Of a DNA stretch of 64,000 nucleotides, positions 31,745 through 43,994 are shown piece after piece. This DNA comes from Clarireedia homoeocarpa (lineage: Eukaryota > Ascomycota > Leotiomycetes > Helotiales > Rutstroemiaceae). Position 1 is the stretch's first letter. Each line of letters opens with the position of its first letter. The notes beneath the pieces are model-generated. The model made no database searches, had not been told where the DNA came from, and worked only from the letters and a program-made list of their open reading frames with translations. The stretch is taken from the NCBI GenBank assembly GCA_001465935.1, contig LNKV01000003.1, positions 1,122,363 to 1,186,362 on the forward strand, read 5' to 3'. The position numbers and the translations under genes were made by a program.

Positions 31745-34322
31745 TTAGTCAACCCTCAAAACTTTTGGCCCCCTTCTCTTTGTAGTCTTCTTCTTCTTGT
31801 TTCCTCGCTCGAAGGATGCAGCGGACGCATGGTCTCGACCAACATTGTCAAGGTCCTTCACCTTGTAGATTCGAATGATCCAATTTTCGCTGGTGAATGC
31901 CTCATCCAAAGTATTTAGAACCGGCCCATTGTCTGGCATCTTCACACTACGAACTCTGTCTGTGGCTTGTCCTTGTGGGAAAAGAGAGTTATAGTTGTAG
32001 TAAGACATTTTGTACCTATAGAATTGTTAGTAATAATTCATGCTACCCGGAGTACTGTCTTACATCAAACTTTCTTTCATGGTCTGAGTAGCACCTTCGT
32101 CTACTCTATATTCTCCTCGATCAGTGAAGAAATCACGTTCCTTGACCTCATCGGGCCAGATACCTTCAGCAATTCTGACCATCCACAAGAATTTGTTGAT
32201 ATCATCCCCGGAGTAGCCGAGAAGACCACCGAATACGACAAGGACATAGTCAACTTCGTGTTGACGCATGATAGGGTAGCTGACTTCTTCACGAGAGCTC
32301 ATCGCTTTGCCAACCGTGGCGATGTGAGTATTATTCCAGGTGTTGTTATCAACAAGCGTCGGCCTATCAGCCATTCCGCCAATTTGGTATCCATAATCCC
32401 ACCATGACATAATCTTGGCATCTTCCTTAGTGTTTTGTCGGAGCCATTGGTATGCCTCTCTGTAATCATCAATGATATGTTGGCTACCATCTGCAAGCCT
32501 GCTTGCCAATACAACCGAGGGCGATGAGTAAGCATTTGATGTTACCCAAGTACAATGTAGAACGAAGATCAAGAGGTAAGTTGTCATAGCTGTAACTACT
32601 GACAACTTGGAGAAGGATGCGTAGATTCCGACAAAAGGTTGTCTCATAGACCGAAGTCCTTCTTGCTTAGTAGCCTTCTTTACTGCTGTTGGAGTGCCAT
32701 TGGCAGCATCAGGTGTAGCACCTGGAGCTGGTGCTTCAGGAGACTCTAGCGTGAGATAAGTGTCTAGAATGTTGGACAAGGCTAGAGCTGCAGCTACACA
32801 GACAATTGGAGTCAATGTGAGCATCAAACGAACCATGACACCTGAGAAGTAACTGGCAAGAATAGCATATACAACAACGAAGACTTGCTCATCTGCTAGG
32901 TTTAAAAAGCAGAGGTAAACACCAGCCGGGAACAACCAAATGAGGAGATTGAGATCGAAGAAGTAGGCCGGCCATGCAGTAGGCTGATGCTCGGAGACCG
33001 ACGCAATGATAGGGATATGGATCTTGGCGTAGCCCGTGTCCCAAAGAGAATAGAATCGCCCGGTCCAGGGGGCGATGACTCCAGAAACTGTCAGAAGAAC
33101 AAGTCCGCCGAAGGAGATGACGAACACAGCCAAGACAAAGCCTCTAAGGAGGGTTGCGAATTGTTTACTTGGCACACCAGCACGGACAAATTCAACGAAG
33201 CCGACTAATTGAAGCAGACCAAAAACACCTGCGAGAGGTCAGTTTGTAAAGAGTAATAAAATAGAAGGATTTACTCACCGAGAGCAGACATATGCTCGCT
33301 ACTGCGAATTGGCAAGAAACCCACAAATGGAATCTGCATACTGGCCAACGTGCCAAGAGCGTACCAGGTACAATAACTGACATAGATTCTCGGGCTGAAT
33401 CTTCCCATGCAAACCAAAACGAATACGTGAAGAGGAATCAAATTGGTGATGAAGACGTATCCTCCCCATGCGGACACCATGTATCCATAGAATAAGGCGC
33501 AAAGCGCACCCCAGAATGCAGACCCGAGTTTCACAGCCTTGATCCAGAGGTAGAACGTGAAGACAAGTAAGAAGATCGCAATGGCTTCGTTATCGTAGCT
33601 GCCTGCAACTGATCGCGAAATGTAACCTGGAGCAATTCCCATAAAGATAGCGGCGAGAAGACCAGCTGAAGGAGAAGTGGACATCTCATTTGTGAAGAGG
33701 TACGTTGCGAAGGCAGTCAAGCCGGAGAAACCTGGGGCAAGGAGCACACAGATGTTCCGGATATCAACTGGTATAGTAAGAGCGCGGAGAGCATGGTAGA
33801 TAACCCCACTAGTTACCATAAGTCCTGGGTATAATGTTCCACCAGTAACTCGTCCGAGAGGATGCCATGTTCGGTCGTCGAACCAATCCCAAAAGTCGTA
33901 AAAGCCATGAGATACTAAGTATTTGGTTGCTCTGAAGTTGAACCAGGGATCGACTATTCAGAGGTTAGTAATTGGTACTCGATTGAGACATCTGTTGAAG
34001 AAGAGCTTTGTGCATTGTGGGGTTCAGTACTAACATTCGTGAATGATACTCTCGAAGCCTGTTCAGAATGGGGTCAGCTGCTGCTCAAAGTGAAGGGAAG
34101 CAATGCATGGAGCATAGCAGAATGCTCATTATTGCCAACGCCAGCGGCATTGAGGCAAAACATTCCAATTGCTTGGGTTACGGAATACGTACGAATCACA
34201 GAAAACAAACGACTAGCAATTGCAGCCGCAGCAATTAAACAAAGAATAACAATTCGTAAAACTCCTCGAGTGTTCTTCCCGGTACTTCCTTGGAAGAACG
34301 GTTCCTGAGTTTTAGCAACCAT
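31745..34322 (-). CDS. STT3: Oligosaccharyltransferase catalytic subunit STT3
   Basis: Five exons (34322-34193, 34058-34035, 33953-33279, 33228-32064, 32015-31745) give 754 aa with intact junctions. It is the catalytic subunit of the ER oligosaccharyltransferase, which transfers the lipid-linked glycan to Asn in N-x-S/T. The sequence shows FESIIHEFDPWFNFRATKY with the catalytic first-loop aspartate, GGTLYPGLM, SVAGSYDNEAIA with the metal-site DNE, the SVSEHQPT loop, and the sequon-recognition motif WWDYGYQI at about 552. About a dozen hydrophobic segments precede the lumenal domain, as in the family. The length fits fungal STT3 (about 720-750 aa). Exon 2 is only 24 nt but encodes the essential FESIIHE piece. 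A basic KKKKTTKRR tail ends the protein. The 5' end points toward the ATP synthase subunit e gene. Confidence 0.96.
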
Positions 34323-35003
34323 TTTGATGGCAGCGTTCAGATAAAGAAAAGTTGTCGCTGTGAAGAATCTCGAGATTAACACATATCTGTTCGCATGCTA
34401 CAATCGAGAGCTCCGCGTCAGTTTACAGGGATTAGACTCGCGGCCCGCCGCACTAAATAAAGTCACGTGCAGCTCGGAAAGGTTCCAGCTGGAAACGCTT
34501 TGAGGAAGATGGACATATCGCGTAGCGTTCGGATACTTAGCTTGTGCAAGTTAAACTGAGATATGTTCTAGTCAAAGGCCGTGTTGTAGGATTTTCACTC
34601 GCAAGGCTGATATATGTGACAATGCCAGCTGACCGGCTGCGTATACATTCGAGGTAGTAGAGATTTCGAAGACTACGTTTGGCAACCTGTGGACAGGTTC
34701 GCTCTCAACAAAACATGGGAAATATATTACAATGCCCGGAAAAATAAGGCGGCTCGCAAAACACCTATCCTTACATCGTACACGATCGACAACTGGTCTC
34801 CAACAACAGAAGCTTCCGGCTGTATTGGTCTATAGTACAATGTACAAGAGTTTATCACCTGGGTGACGTCTAAAGCTTTTCGTATGTTTCAACCACCCTG
34901 CGGCCTCCCCAGACATCGCTGGAGCTCATGCCAATTGCCACAATCCCCAATCAATGATGCCATCTATCATTACCCATAATTAAACCCATTGCTTCATGCC
35001 CCC
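34323..35003. other. Intergenic region between STT3 and ATP synthase subunit e
   Basis: This 681-nt region holds the STT3 promoter and 5' UTR and the 3' UTR of the downstream-lying minus-strand gene. No gene or repeat is seen. Confidence 0.55.
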
Positions 35004-35535
35004 CTACTTATTCTCCGCTGCCAGAACGTTCAAGTATGCCTCCAGGTCGAATCTCGAGTCCATAGGATCCCGTATAACTGTTGAGAAGGTTAGCATAGTA
35101 CTCAACACAGCTTATCACAGCCAAAGAGGAACAGCCCTCTCGTCATTGAGCGGATCCGTATTGTAGTGTGATGTCGGGGAAGTGAAGCAAGGGAGGTAGA
35201 CGTACTGTCACCACTTTCTGTCTTTTGCCTTGCTGGCAAGTGCTTTTTCGAGTATTCTGCCTTGGCCTGCTCAATCAACTTTTGCTTGTGCTCATATTCT
35301 CGCTGCTTCTCTGCCAACTTTGCGGACGCTGAAAGGGCAGATTGGTGGTAGAATCCGTAGAAAACACCAGCGCCAAGCGCTGACCACCGCAGAACCTATG
35401 AAGAAGCACCTTTCAGCAAATATTCCAGCGAGATGCCATAAAGTGTGATCAAATTGAGGAGGGGGTAACCCGCAGGTTGTGGTGGAGCTTCGCGCAAAAA
35501 AACTTGGAACATACGTTTACCCCAGTTGAAGCCAT
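35004..35535 (-). CDS. Mitochondrial ATP synthase subunit e
   Basis: Three exons (35535-35515, 35395-35206, 35077-35004) give 94 aa, the usual size for fungal subunit e. The N-terminus MASTGVNVLRWSALGAGVFYGFYHQ is the single transmembrane helix with the GxxxG dimerisation motif (GVFYG). A charged coiled coil follows (AEKQREYEHKQKLIEQAKAE), then the conserved tail FDLEAYLNVLAAENK. In yeast, subunit e (Atp21/Tim11) with subunit g makes ATP synthase dimers and shapes the cristae of the inner mitochondrial membrane. The first exon is only 21 nt. The gene is divergent from the dynein intermediate chain gene, with 451 nt between starts. Confidence 0.9.
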
Positions 35536-35986
35536 CGGGAGCTGCTGAGAAAATGTGTTGAGAGCGAGGTAATAAGGAGAGTGATGGCTGAAGGGACACC
35601 AATTGGGGATGGTAGTACACTTAAAGAAAGGTGGAGTAGTTATTGTCGGCGATCAACTTTTTACAAATTCAAGGTGGTCGGATGAAATTCGAGCTCCATC
35701 ACGGCACTTTGCGGATCACTAGCCACACCAGGTGCACAGCAATTGAAACTTTTCATTTTGTGCATCACGTGATTCCATTAAATGCGGTCGACGCGTTAAG
35801 CTAAAGAGGTACAGATTAGAATCGCATGAATCCAAACACGGCTAACTTACTTTTTAATAATACTTCTCGGTACATGTAATTGTGAAGATTCCCGCCATTT
35901 GTGTATCTCCTCCAAGCCACCAAATCCTTAAATTGCGGTAAAACAACGATTCGTGCCCCACGACATGGGCATGCGGTTCGAATACA
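35536..35986. promoter_or_regulatory. Bidirectional promoter region, ATP synthase e / dynein intermediate chain
   Basis: The 451-nt space between two divergent start codons must carry both promoters and 5' UTRs. I see no unambiguous TATA or activator element. A GTGCATCACGTGATT segment at 35760-35774 contains the palindromic E-box CACGTG, a common bHLH-factor site. Confidence 0.55.
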
Positions 35987-38149
35987 ATGCAGCAACAACG
36001 TCGAGATGAGATTCTGGCAAAGAAGGCCAAGCTTGCAGAGCTGAAAAGGCAAAGGGAACTTCGTGCCAGAGAAGTTTCCGCAAGTAGGCAGAGTGTGGGG
36101 AGTTCAAGTGATGTACTATACCACTTTTCCTCGTTGAACCAAACTAATCAACAGTAGCTCGCATCTCCTACGCCGGGAAGAGCAGACAACCGGAGAGAAC
36201 TCGACAGCTTAATATCCAGTTTAGTTGGCGACAGTAGGCCGAGTTCTACTGGTCCAGGAGGAGTAGGATCGCCAGTGAAAGGAAGTCGACCAAATAGCGT
36301 TTTAAGTGCAGGTGAACTCAGCAACGAGAATTCAGAATCGGGTCCTTCAGTTATTCAACCTTCGCAGCCGCAGATCCTCTCGATTTCGACACAGTCTCTG
36401 TCTACCGTTCCATTATCTACAGTATATGAATTTACGCCGTCGCCGGTGAAGGAAGTATTCTCGTACAGTAAAGGGGTACAAACAACAGAAGAATGGAGCA
36501 CGCAGACCTCCAGGCCAAGGGCCTTCGAAGATTCTGACGAAGAGAATGATAGATCTTCTGCTGTGCAGTCTCCCAATAAGCGACTAAGCAGACGGGAGCG
36601 GGACAGAGAGGAAGAATTAAGAGAGAACATCCGGAGAGAAATCGAGGAAGAACTGAGGGCAACCAGGGATCTTGTAGATGGGTCGGTAAGACCAACTTCG
36701 CAGCATACCTCGACATCGAACTTTCCAGCAAGGATATTAACAGCCGAAGAACTTAATGCCGTAACCTCATCAGAAGAGTTCATGGAGTTCGTCGAAAGGT
36801 CTAGCAAGGTTATAGAAAGAGCTTTAGATCAGGAATACGATGTGCTCGCGGACTACGGATTAAGTGGTGCGAATGGAGTTGGAGATGACGACGAATATGG
36901 CAATACTGGCGGAAGGGGAAGAAGGAAGATCAGGGAGGTAGCGCAATTCTATGATGAAAGGTGGTCAAAGAAAAGGATGATCAGTGCTATCAATTTCTCG
37001 CCCAAATTCCCCGAACTTGTCCTTGCAGCCTACACAAAGAACCCTTCCGCGCCACACGATCCCGACGGACTAGTTCAGGTTTGGAATATGCATCTCCATG
37101 ATCGACCCGAATTCGTCTTTCATGCTCAATCAGATGTTCTTGCCGCGAAATTTTCGCCGTTCCACCCCAATTTGATTATTGGAGGTGCTTACAGTGGTCA
37201 AGTCTTGCTTTGGGACACAAGAGCAAAATCGGCACCAGTTCAGAAAACACCTTTGACCGGCTCCGGTCACACTCATCCGGTTTACTCTGTTGATATAGTG
37301 GGTACGCAGAATGCCAACAACATTATTTCGTGCTCAACCGACGGTGTTATGTGTGGCTGGACTGTTGACATGCTCGCACAGCCTCAAGAATTACTAACCT
37401 TGACAACCCCACCGCCCGCCAAAACAGAAGACATGAGCCCTACCTGCATGGCGTTCCCCCAAACGGATCCAACCTACTTCTTAGTAGGTTCAGAAGAAGG
37501 AACGGTCTACTCGTGCCACCGATACGATCGAGCAGGAGCCAAGGCTGGAGTGGACCAGCGAGTCAGCTATCGAGGCCACGCAGCACCAGTCATGTCTTTG
37601 AACTTCCATCCAGCCAAAGGACCCGTTGATCTCGGGGATCTACTTCTTACCAGCTCTCTTGACTGGAGTGTCAAGCTATGGAAGGTTCGCGCACCAGCCG
37701 CAAGCTCCACAACAGCCATCACAGGCGAAGGCCACACCGTAGCCCCGCTCTTCGACTTTACGCGGGAGGACCTCGTCTACGACGCTGCTTGGTCGCCCAT
37801 TAAACCAGGTGTCTTCTCCCTCGTTGACGGGGCAGGCAATCTTGAAGTCTGGGACATTACCATTGACACCGAAGTGCCCGTCTCGAAAGTGCAACCGAGC
37901 GGCCGAAAGGGTGGTCGTAGTATGATGTCTAAAAGTTTGAATCGCGTGGCATGGGAGCAGACCGAAGGAAAGCGCCTTGCGACCGGTGGTATTGATGGCA
38001 TGTTATCAATATTTGAAGTGGGGCCTGATCTAGGCGGAAAAGATAGTGCGAGGAATGAGGAGTGGGCCAGTGTCAAGAAACTGGTGGCGAAGATGGAGGC
38101 TGCGGCCCAATCGGGTGCGAATGGTGCGAATGGGATCAATGGGATCTAG
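35987..38149 (+). CDS. Cytoplasmic dynein 1 intermediate chain (WD40)
   Basis: Two exons (35987-36112 and 36158-38149) give 705 aa. The N-terminus QRRDEILAKKAKLAELKRQR is the charged helix that in dynein intermediate chains binds dynactin p150. A Ser-rich region with YSKGVQTTEE follows, resembling the light-chain-binding motifs. A second helix (RERDREEELRENIRREIEEE) precedes LLTAEELN-like ILTAEELNAV. The C-terminal 430 residues form WD repeats: INFSPKFPELVLAAYT, GGAYSGQVLLWDTR, HTHPVYSV, TSSLDWSVKLWKV, YDAAWSPIKPGVFSLVDGAGNLEVWD and LATGGIDGMLSIFEV. The protein scaffolds the dynein motor on microtubules for nuclear migration and endosome transport. The 45-nt intron is phase 0 and ends CAGTAG. 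The gene is convergent with the oxidoreductase at 38643. Confidence 0.93.
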
Positions 38150-38642
38150 TAACTGGGAAGTGGATCGAATGATGCGTGATAGGAATGTTTGAAGGCGGGA
38201 CGATGGTTTATGTCGGCTAGTTAATGAGCTGTTTAGGAGGTCATGATGGCGTCGTCGCGTTGCATATACCCTGATTAATGTCAACATACTCTGTGTTTTG
38301 CCTTGTGTCTTGCATGCTTTTGATCGGCACGGGGCATGCCTCGGGTGCAATCATACGGATGGGCTGTGACTTGATACGACAATACCATCTGCTGGCGAAC
38401 ATCATGCATGTCTCATACTAGGATAAAGATTCTGTATTAATGACCAGCTCAATTACTATGTGTACAACCAACCACTACCTTCAAGGAAATTTGAATTCCA
38501 GCTATATGTGCTCGTCAATTATGTACGGTACGAAAAGGGGTCTAATAACACCCATGACTCCCAACTGTCGCAGAGAAAGATATCTCAGAACAAAGCCCAA
38601 ATGTGTATCACGGCACGCTTCAAATCGCCAGACTCAACGCAC
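38150..38642. other. Intergenic region between convergent genes
   Basis: This 493-nt region contains the facing 3' UTRs of the dynein intermediate chain and oxidoreductase genes. Nothing else is seen. Confidence 0.55.
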
Positions 38643-39917
38643 TTAGACGGCCTTACCGTTCAGAGGGCTGTTCTTATCAAAAACATCCGTCTCAATCAAG
38701 TCACTGTACTTCAAGCCTCCTTGCTTCCTAACCTCATCCATTACATCCATAATAACCCCACTCTCCCTCCAATCCAGCCCCTCACTCTCCAAACGCCCGT
38801 CTCTCAGACACCTCCCGACCTCGTCAGCCTCCCACGCCATCCCATGTCCCCACCCGTCCCGCTCCGCATCCTTCGGAATCGGACAATCCACCGTCTCAAA
38901 CTCGCCTTCGCGGTTCGCGTTCTTCAGCACCCGATACCGCAAGGGCCGGTACGCGGGGCCAAAGACCTGAATCTCCCCCTTTGTGCCCTGGATGCGGATG
39001 CTGGGCGCCTCGGCCTCGGACGCCTTGCCATGCTTGTCGGGCTGCGTGGCAACGCGCATGCCGGTGGTGGCGATGCCCATGCTTCTGTTCTGCGGGAAGT
39101 GCAGGATAATCGAGGTCATTTCGTCGACGCCCGTTGGGTCGTATTTCTGCACGGCGGCGAGGACGCGCGGGACTTCGCGGTCGGCGGGCGCGCGCGCTTG
39201 GCAGTGGTACAGGATTTGGAATACCCATGTCAGAGAGTAGATGCCTAGATCGAGCAGCGCGCCACCAGCCAGATCGGGGTTCACCATACGGTTGGAGGTG
39301 GGGAAGGAGAGGGAGCCGTCGTCTTTGGCTTCGGCTATCGATAGGTCTGCGAATACGCGATGCACGACACCAATCTCACCATCCTTTACCAATTCTCGTA
39401 TTTTAATACTGAGAGGGAAGTAGCGTGTCCAAACCGCTTCCATGAAGAAGAGGTTTTTCTCTTTGGCCGTCTCAAACAGCTTGCGTGCTTGCGCGGCATT
39501 GACCGTGAGTGCTTTTTCGCAGAGAACGTGTTTATTGGCCTGCAGAGCTAGCATGGCGTTTTGGAAATGGTGGGAGTGTGGCGTCGCAACGTAAATCACG
39601 TCGATGGAAGGGTCAGCAACGAGCTCATGATAAGAGCCGTAGGCTTTAGCTGTAGAGGGGGCTTTGATATCGCGTAGGAAACTGCTGGCGCGGGCAGCGG
39701 AGGTGGAGGAGGCGGCGGCTACAATGGTGTGCTTAATGTCATGGATATCGCGAGTGGCAGGGTTGCAGAGGATGTCTTTGCAGAATGCTAGGTGAGCGTT
39801 AGCATATGTTTCGACTGAGACTGATGCCTCCGTCAAGAATTGAAGGGTGTATATACTTGTTGCAATGCCTCCCGTAGCCAGAATACCCCACTTCACTTCA
39901 TATGGTTGTGATGCCAT
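38643..39917 (-). CDS. Gfo/Idh/MocA oxidoreductase (dihydrodiol/D-xylose dehydrogenase-like)
   Basis: Two exons (39917-39857 and 39787-38643) give 401 aa; the 69-nt intron carries GCTAACG before CTAG. The Rossmann start is WGILATGGIA, and removing the intron joins it directly to TFCKDILCNPATRDI as in relatives. HELVADPSIDVIYVATPHSHHF and HVLCEKALTVNAAQA mark the NADP site; the usual EKP reads EKA, as in many dihydrodiol dehydrogenase-like members. FFMEAVWTRYFP and GGALLDLGIYSLTW are also typical. By family it oxidises a sugar or trans-dihydrodiol with NADP+; the actual substrate is unknown. The frame opens ten codons upstream but without ATG, so the start is set at 39917. The 38.9-39.2 kb part is notably GC-rich. 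Confidence 0.88.
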   Translation of the reverse strand: MASQPYEVKWGILATGGIATSIYTLQFLTEASVSVETYANAHLAFCKDILCNPATRDIHDIKHTIVAAASSTSAARASSFLRDIKAPSTAKAYGSYHELVADPSIDVIYVATPHSHHFQNAMLALQANKHVLCEKALTVNAAQARKLFETAKEKNLFFMEAVWTRYFPLSIKIRELVKDGEIGVVHRVFADLSIAEAKDDGSLSFPTSNRMVNPDLAGGALLDLGIYSLTWVFQILYHCQARAPADREVPRVLAAVQKYDPTGVDEMTSIILHFPQNRSMGIATTGMRVATQPDKHGKASEAEAPSIRIQGTKGEIQVFGPAYRPLRYRVLKNANREGEFETVDCPIPKDAERDGWGHGMAWEADEVGRCLRDGRLESEGLDWRESGVIMDVMDEVRKQGGLKYSDLIETDVFDKNSPLNGKAV

Positions 39918-41026
39918 TGTATTGGCAGTCTGATCAGAAACAGACAACGCTCTATCAATCTTTCAAGGAAATAGTATTTCCAATGCTCAAAGTTGCACCC
40001 ACGGAGAATATGCAATTGATGTAGATGAAAGGTCTGGGTGTTCCTTCTAGCTCGAACTGCCAAGACTCAAGCCATTTATGCAAATTATCGGATACCCCGC
40101 TGTACAGCAACCCCGCCCTACGGGAAGAGCCCCACCATGCCGGGATAGACAACTCCGACAGCGATCATCTCTCGTTCTGTCACTGCGAACAAGCAACCAG
40201 TTGGTGCGCACGACATTGTCATAACTTGTCGTCAACTCCTCCCAAATCGGGAATCCTTCTGTCCGTGACATTCCACATTCCACATTCATTCTAAAATTGG
40301 GCATCAACACTCTCCTCCCCTTCCACCCTTCAGCAAGACTCACCAAGCCCACATTCTAAAACTCGCCCTAGGCATTGACGCTCCGCTGGCTCTCCGAGGG
40401 CCACTGCCGTGGAGGCAGACTATTTCTTCTATATACTCTTCTTCCCTTTGTAGCGCAGAATCGCTCTTTGGAGATGCAGTAGCAAGGCTCGTTGAGGAAA
40501 TTTAGTCCAGGGAAAGGGAGAAACGAGGGATTAGAGTTATAGGGAAGTAGATGGATGGAGATGGAAGGCAGAAATAGGAAAGATCAGCAAGATATACAGG
40601 CAAACAGGAGAATCATGTCACATCACAGGCATTTTGTAGTTTAGACCATATAGACATATAGCTAAAATATAGTTCTTTAATCTTCCAGTAGCAAAATTTG
40701 GTATCGTGCATTATATAATGATGCCGCATAGACACAGATTCCCCAGTATCCAAACTCCAACTTTGCCGCTGGAAAAGTCATCCAAGCGAGTATATATACA
40801 TTTAAACCGTGCAACATGCATTCCGGGCATGAAATAGAACTGCATCTCCTCATATAGAAGTAGAAAAGTCTTTCATCTCCTATCTCTATCAAGCCAAGAG
40901 AAGGGACAAACACCGACACTCCAGCAAACAACAAGAGTCAACTCAACTTCATTGTAAGTTGTTGTTTGAACCGCCCATTCATAAACCCACAGATTCATCC
41001 ACCTCATAAACGACGGAGCATGACAG
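39918..41026. other. Intergenic region
   Basis: The promoter of the oxidoreductase lies on the left and the 3' UTR of the ubiquitin protease on the right. Several open frames (40025-40352 and 40677-40934) have no recognisable content. I see no RNA gene or repeat. Confidence 0.5.
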
Positions 41027-42837
41027 CTATTTTGACTGCCTACGTTGGTAAAACAGTAAATATGGTAATTTTGACTCAAGTGCCTGCTTCACACTCGAAC
41101 TCGACTTCTGCTCATCATTGAAGCAATTCCATCGACCATCAGGCCCACGTGCATCACAAACGTAATGCCCCCAGTCAAGACTTCCCGAGTGCGAAATGAA
41201 AGCTGTCAGCTCATAAGAAAGGCAATCCTTGTTGCCAGCGTCGCGGTAAGGGCCAAGATCAAGAGTCAAATCAATAGGTAGACGAAGCTTGTCCTTGCTA
41301 CCATCATACCCAAACCTTTTGAGTTGGACGAACAAGATGTCCGGAGCGTGGCCAATCACCTGCGAACGGTGGACATTGCCCTGTTTCTTGCACTTCTCGC
41401 AACGGTATCCTTCAATAGTCTCCTCCATGTACTCCTTCACGTACGCGGATAGAGAACCGCCACGAATCCGGGGCTTGAGCGGTATGGACAGACTGCGCTC
41501 GCTCATTGGGTTCGCAGAGATGTTTCCGCACTTAGCACAGGTGATTTTACTTTCCAATCCAAGTTGTGTAATCGCCTGCAGACTGCTAACGCTCCTAAGT
41601 AGAGGTATTAGGCCATGTTGTAGACAGTAGCGCTTGGGTGAAGACTCACGGCTCTGGGAGCTGCTCACTCATGGTACTGAGAACCCACGACAATTGCTCA
41701 TCTGCATCCATCTGTTCTCCGCTCAAAGAACCTTCCCAACGAACTATTGGGCTCGTCAGTAATGATACAGCTAAAATAGGAGAAAATGAAACTTACGAGA
41801 TTTGAACTGGGTCTCAAGACGCCGGAGCAAGACCGTGAATTCTCTAGAGGAGAATTCAGGCGACCAATACTTCAACGCCAAGATGCGCAGAGAACAGGCC
41901 AAGCACTTCTGCTGCTCGATGACACCTGGTAGAAATGTAAGTCAAGCGGCTCCGGAGGTTTTAGAAGTTCCTCTTACAATGTTTCGGCAGGTGCTGTTCA
42001 ATCAAGAAGTTGACGAACTTAGGCAAATGCAGAAGAGACTGCAAGAGACTATTGCGGTAGCACAGCACATTAGGGTTATACATGCCCCGTTGGGCAGAGG
42101 TGGGCATCCTTTTATACTCCGAACTCGTCTTGTTGGCCTAAAGTGCATTAGAGCTTGAGTGACAAAAAGATTCAAGGCAAATTACCAAGCTGCGTCTCTT
42201 TCGAACATTCATTGCGAACCGTCGCACGTTCGATCTTCTGTCAATGTGGGAGTCATTGTCGATGGTCCTCGCTGAAGCTGGCACAGCATCAATGATTGTT
42301 GCGGTTGTATTGACTTCAGCGAATTAGTTTACCGAATAGCAATAAGAGCGTAAACGACGAACCTTCTTCAAGCGCCCGCTTGAACTTTTTGGTGATTGGA
42401 TTTTCTTCATTATCTCCGTCTGGAAGTCGCCGCTTAGGTGACGTGCACGTCTGTGAATCAATTTTCAAACAAGTTTTCGTTTCTGATGTAGGTGATGAAG
42501 GGGGAAGAGATGACGGAGGTGTAGCATAAGAGGCCATAGCCTCAGAAGAAGAAGAAGGAGGAGGCGAGACAGACGCAGGTGCAGGTGAAGAGGAAGTCGA
42601 AGAGCTTGTAGAAGACATTTTCGAAGACGACCTCTTTCTCGCAGGTAATCTGCGCCTATAGTTCTTCGACGAAGAGAAGTAGTTTGCTCGATAGTATTTC
42701 GAAAAGTTTGGGTTGTTTGACAGAACTGATCGCGGTTTATACTTTAGAATGTCATTTCTATAAGTCGAGGAGGGGAACGAGTCAAAGGGAGAAAAAGAGC
42801 CAGAGCCCTTGTAGTATTTCTGGACTTTGGTCGCCAT
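41027..42837 (-). CDS. Ubiquitin-specific protease (USP/UBP family)
   Basis: Six exons (42837-42363, 42313-42186, 42137-41978, 41925-41797, 41743-41650, 41594-41027) give 517 aa with all junctions in frame. The Cys box is YNPNVLCYRNSLLQSLLHL, with the nucleophile at about Cys227. A zinc ribbon follows: ITCAKCGN and YRCEKCKKQ. QLKRFGYDGSKDKLRLPI and the His box SGSLDWGHYVCDARG (His about 472) with NCFNDEQ (Asp about 489) complete the triad. The N-terminal 150 residues are Ser/Pro-rich and probably disordered. The enzyme removes ubiquitin from proteins; the substrate is unknown. The start at 42837 is the first ATG of the frame; MSSTSSSTSSS at 42618 is an alternative. It is divergent from the Trm9 gene, with 1157 nt between starts. 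Confidence 0.88.
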
Positions 42838-43994
42838 TCTGAATTCTTTGGCCTTGACTGTATTGTTTTCGTCGATTGTGATTGTTGATTTGAATTGCGC
42901 AGTAGGATCGTAGACGCGAACTGGTGTAAACACGATATATGACCAAACTTCTTCCTTCTCTTTTCTTCTGACAAGAAGAGAAGAGGCAGGAGCTTCAATC
43001 AATTGGACACTAGCCCAGTGAAGTGATGTACTGTCGTCGTGTTATGCCAGGACAACAACCTAAAGTTGTCTCGCCGTCGTCAGGTCTTAAATAAACAATA
43101 TCCCAAGCAGTTCGTATCCCTTCAGCTTCCTCTCAGATTTGTAGTGAAACGCGGTATGTACAACAGAATGAATTTGAATTCTCGTTGGAATTCAATCGAT
43201 GACTTTAAACCGCATATACTCAATCTGCACATCGAGTCAACGATTATCTTCCGAGGTACTAAACAAGTAATTTCAAATGGAGTCGCGGACGTCGTTTATC
43301 AGGGCTGACACTTGAGTATGGAGGTGAGTAAGAGCTTTTGTCTATGATCTTCTATGATTGAGTCAAGCAAATACAACGCGATTAATCGTATCGAGGTTGG
43401 GGAATCGTCATTGTCGAAGGTCGTCTTTCCGATGTCTCGTCCAAAGTCGAGAAAAGGCGTCAACATTGAGATCTAGGTGGTGGTTCGCCAAACCAAAGTT
43501 TTTTTTTCTTGCCTCACTTCACCGAGACTCAAAACAGTTTAGTGCAATTGAGCTCCGACTACCGATTTCGGGAATAACTCCGCTTTGGGGATTAAACTTC
43601 TCTTCACCCGCACGCCTTACCCGTCGGGGCACCAATTAAATGGCCAACTTGATTTTTATTTAATTTACCGATTTGGTCATTTCTTATCACAATAAACTAT
43701 GACTTCGTTCGTATGTCTGTGTCTGATTATGCGAGTGAAATTTGGAAGTTTGTGGTCGGTTGATGAATTAGTACATCTAGTAGTACGGAAGTACCTTGTC
43801 ACGCAACTGTCCTATCATTTATCTGAGGACACTAGCGGGACCATCCATATGCAATTCATTTACTTTTTTTCGCCCAGAAAGCTCAACTGTTGTTCACACA
43901 AGGTTCCGGAGCAGCCACCGAACCGGCGTCTGTCGAAAAAGCAAGACACATCAAACCGACGACGAACCATTGGGGTTGAGAGCCAAGAAAGACC
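42838..43994. other. Intergenic region between divergent ubiquitin protease and Trm9 genes
   Basis: This region has both promoters. Open frames at 43358-43639 and 43699-43998 have no recognisable domains. I see no repeats beyond a short T run near 43500. Confidence 0.5.
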
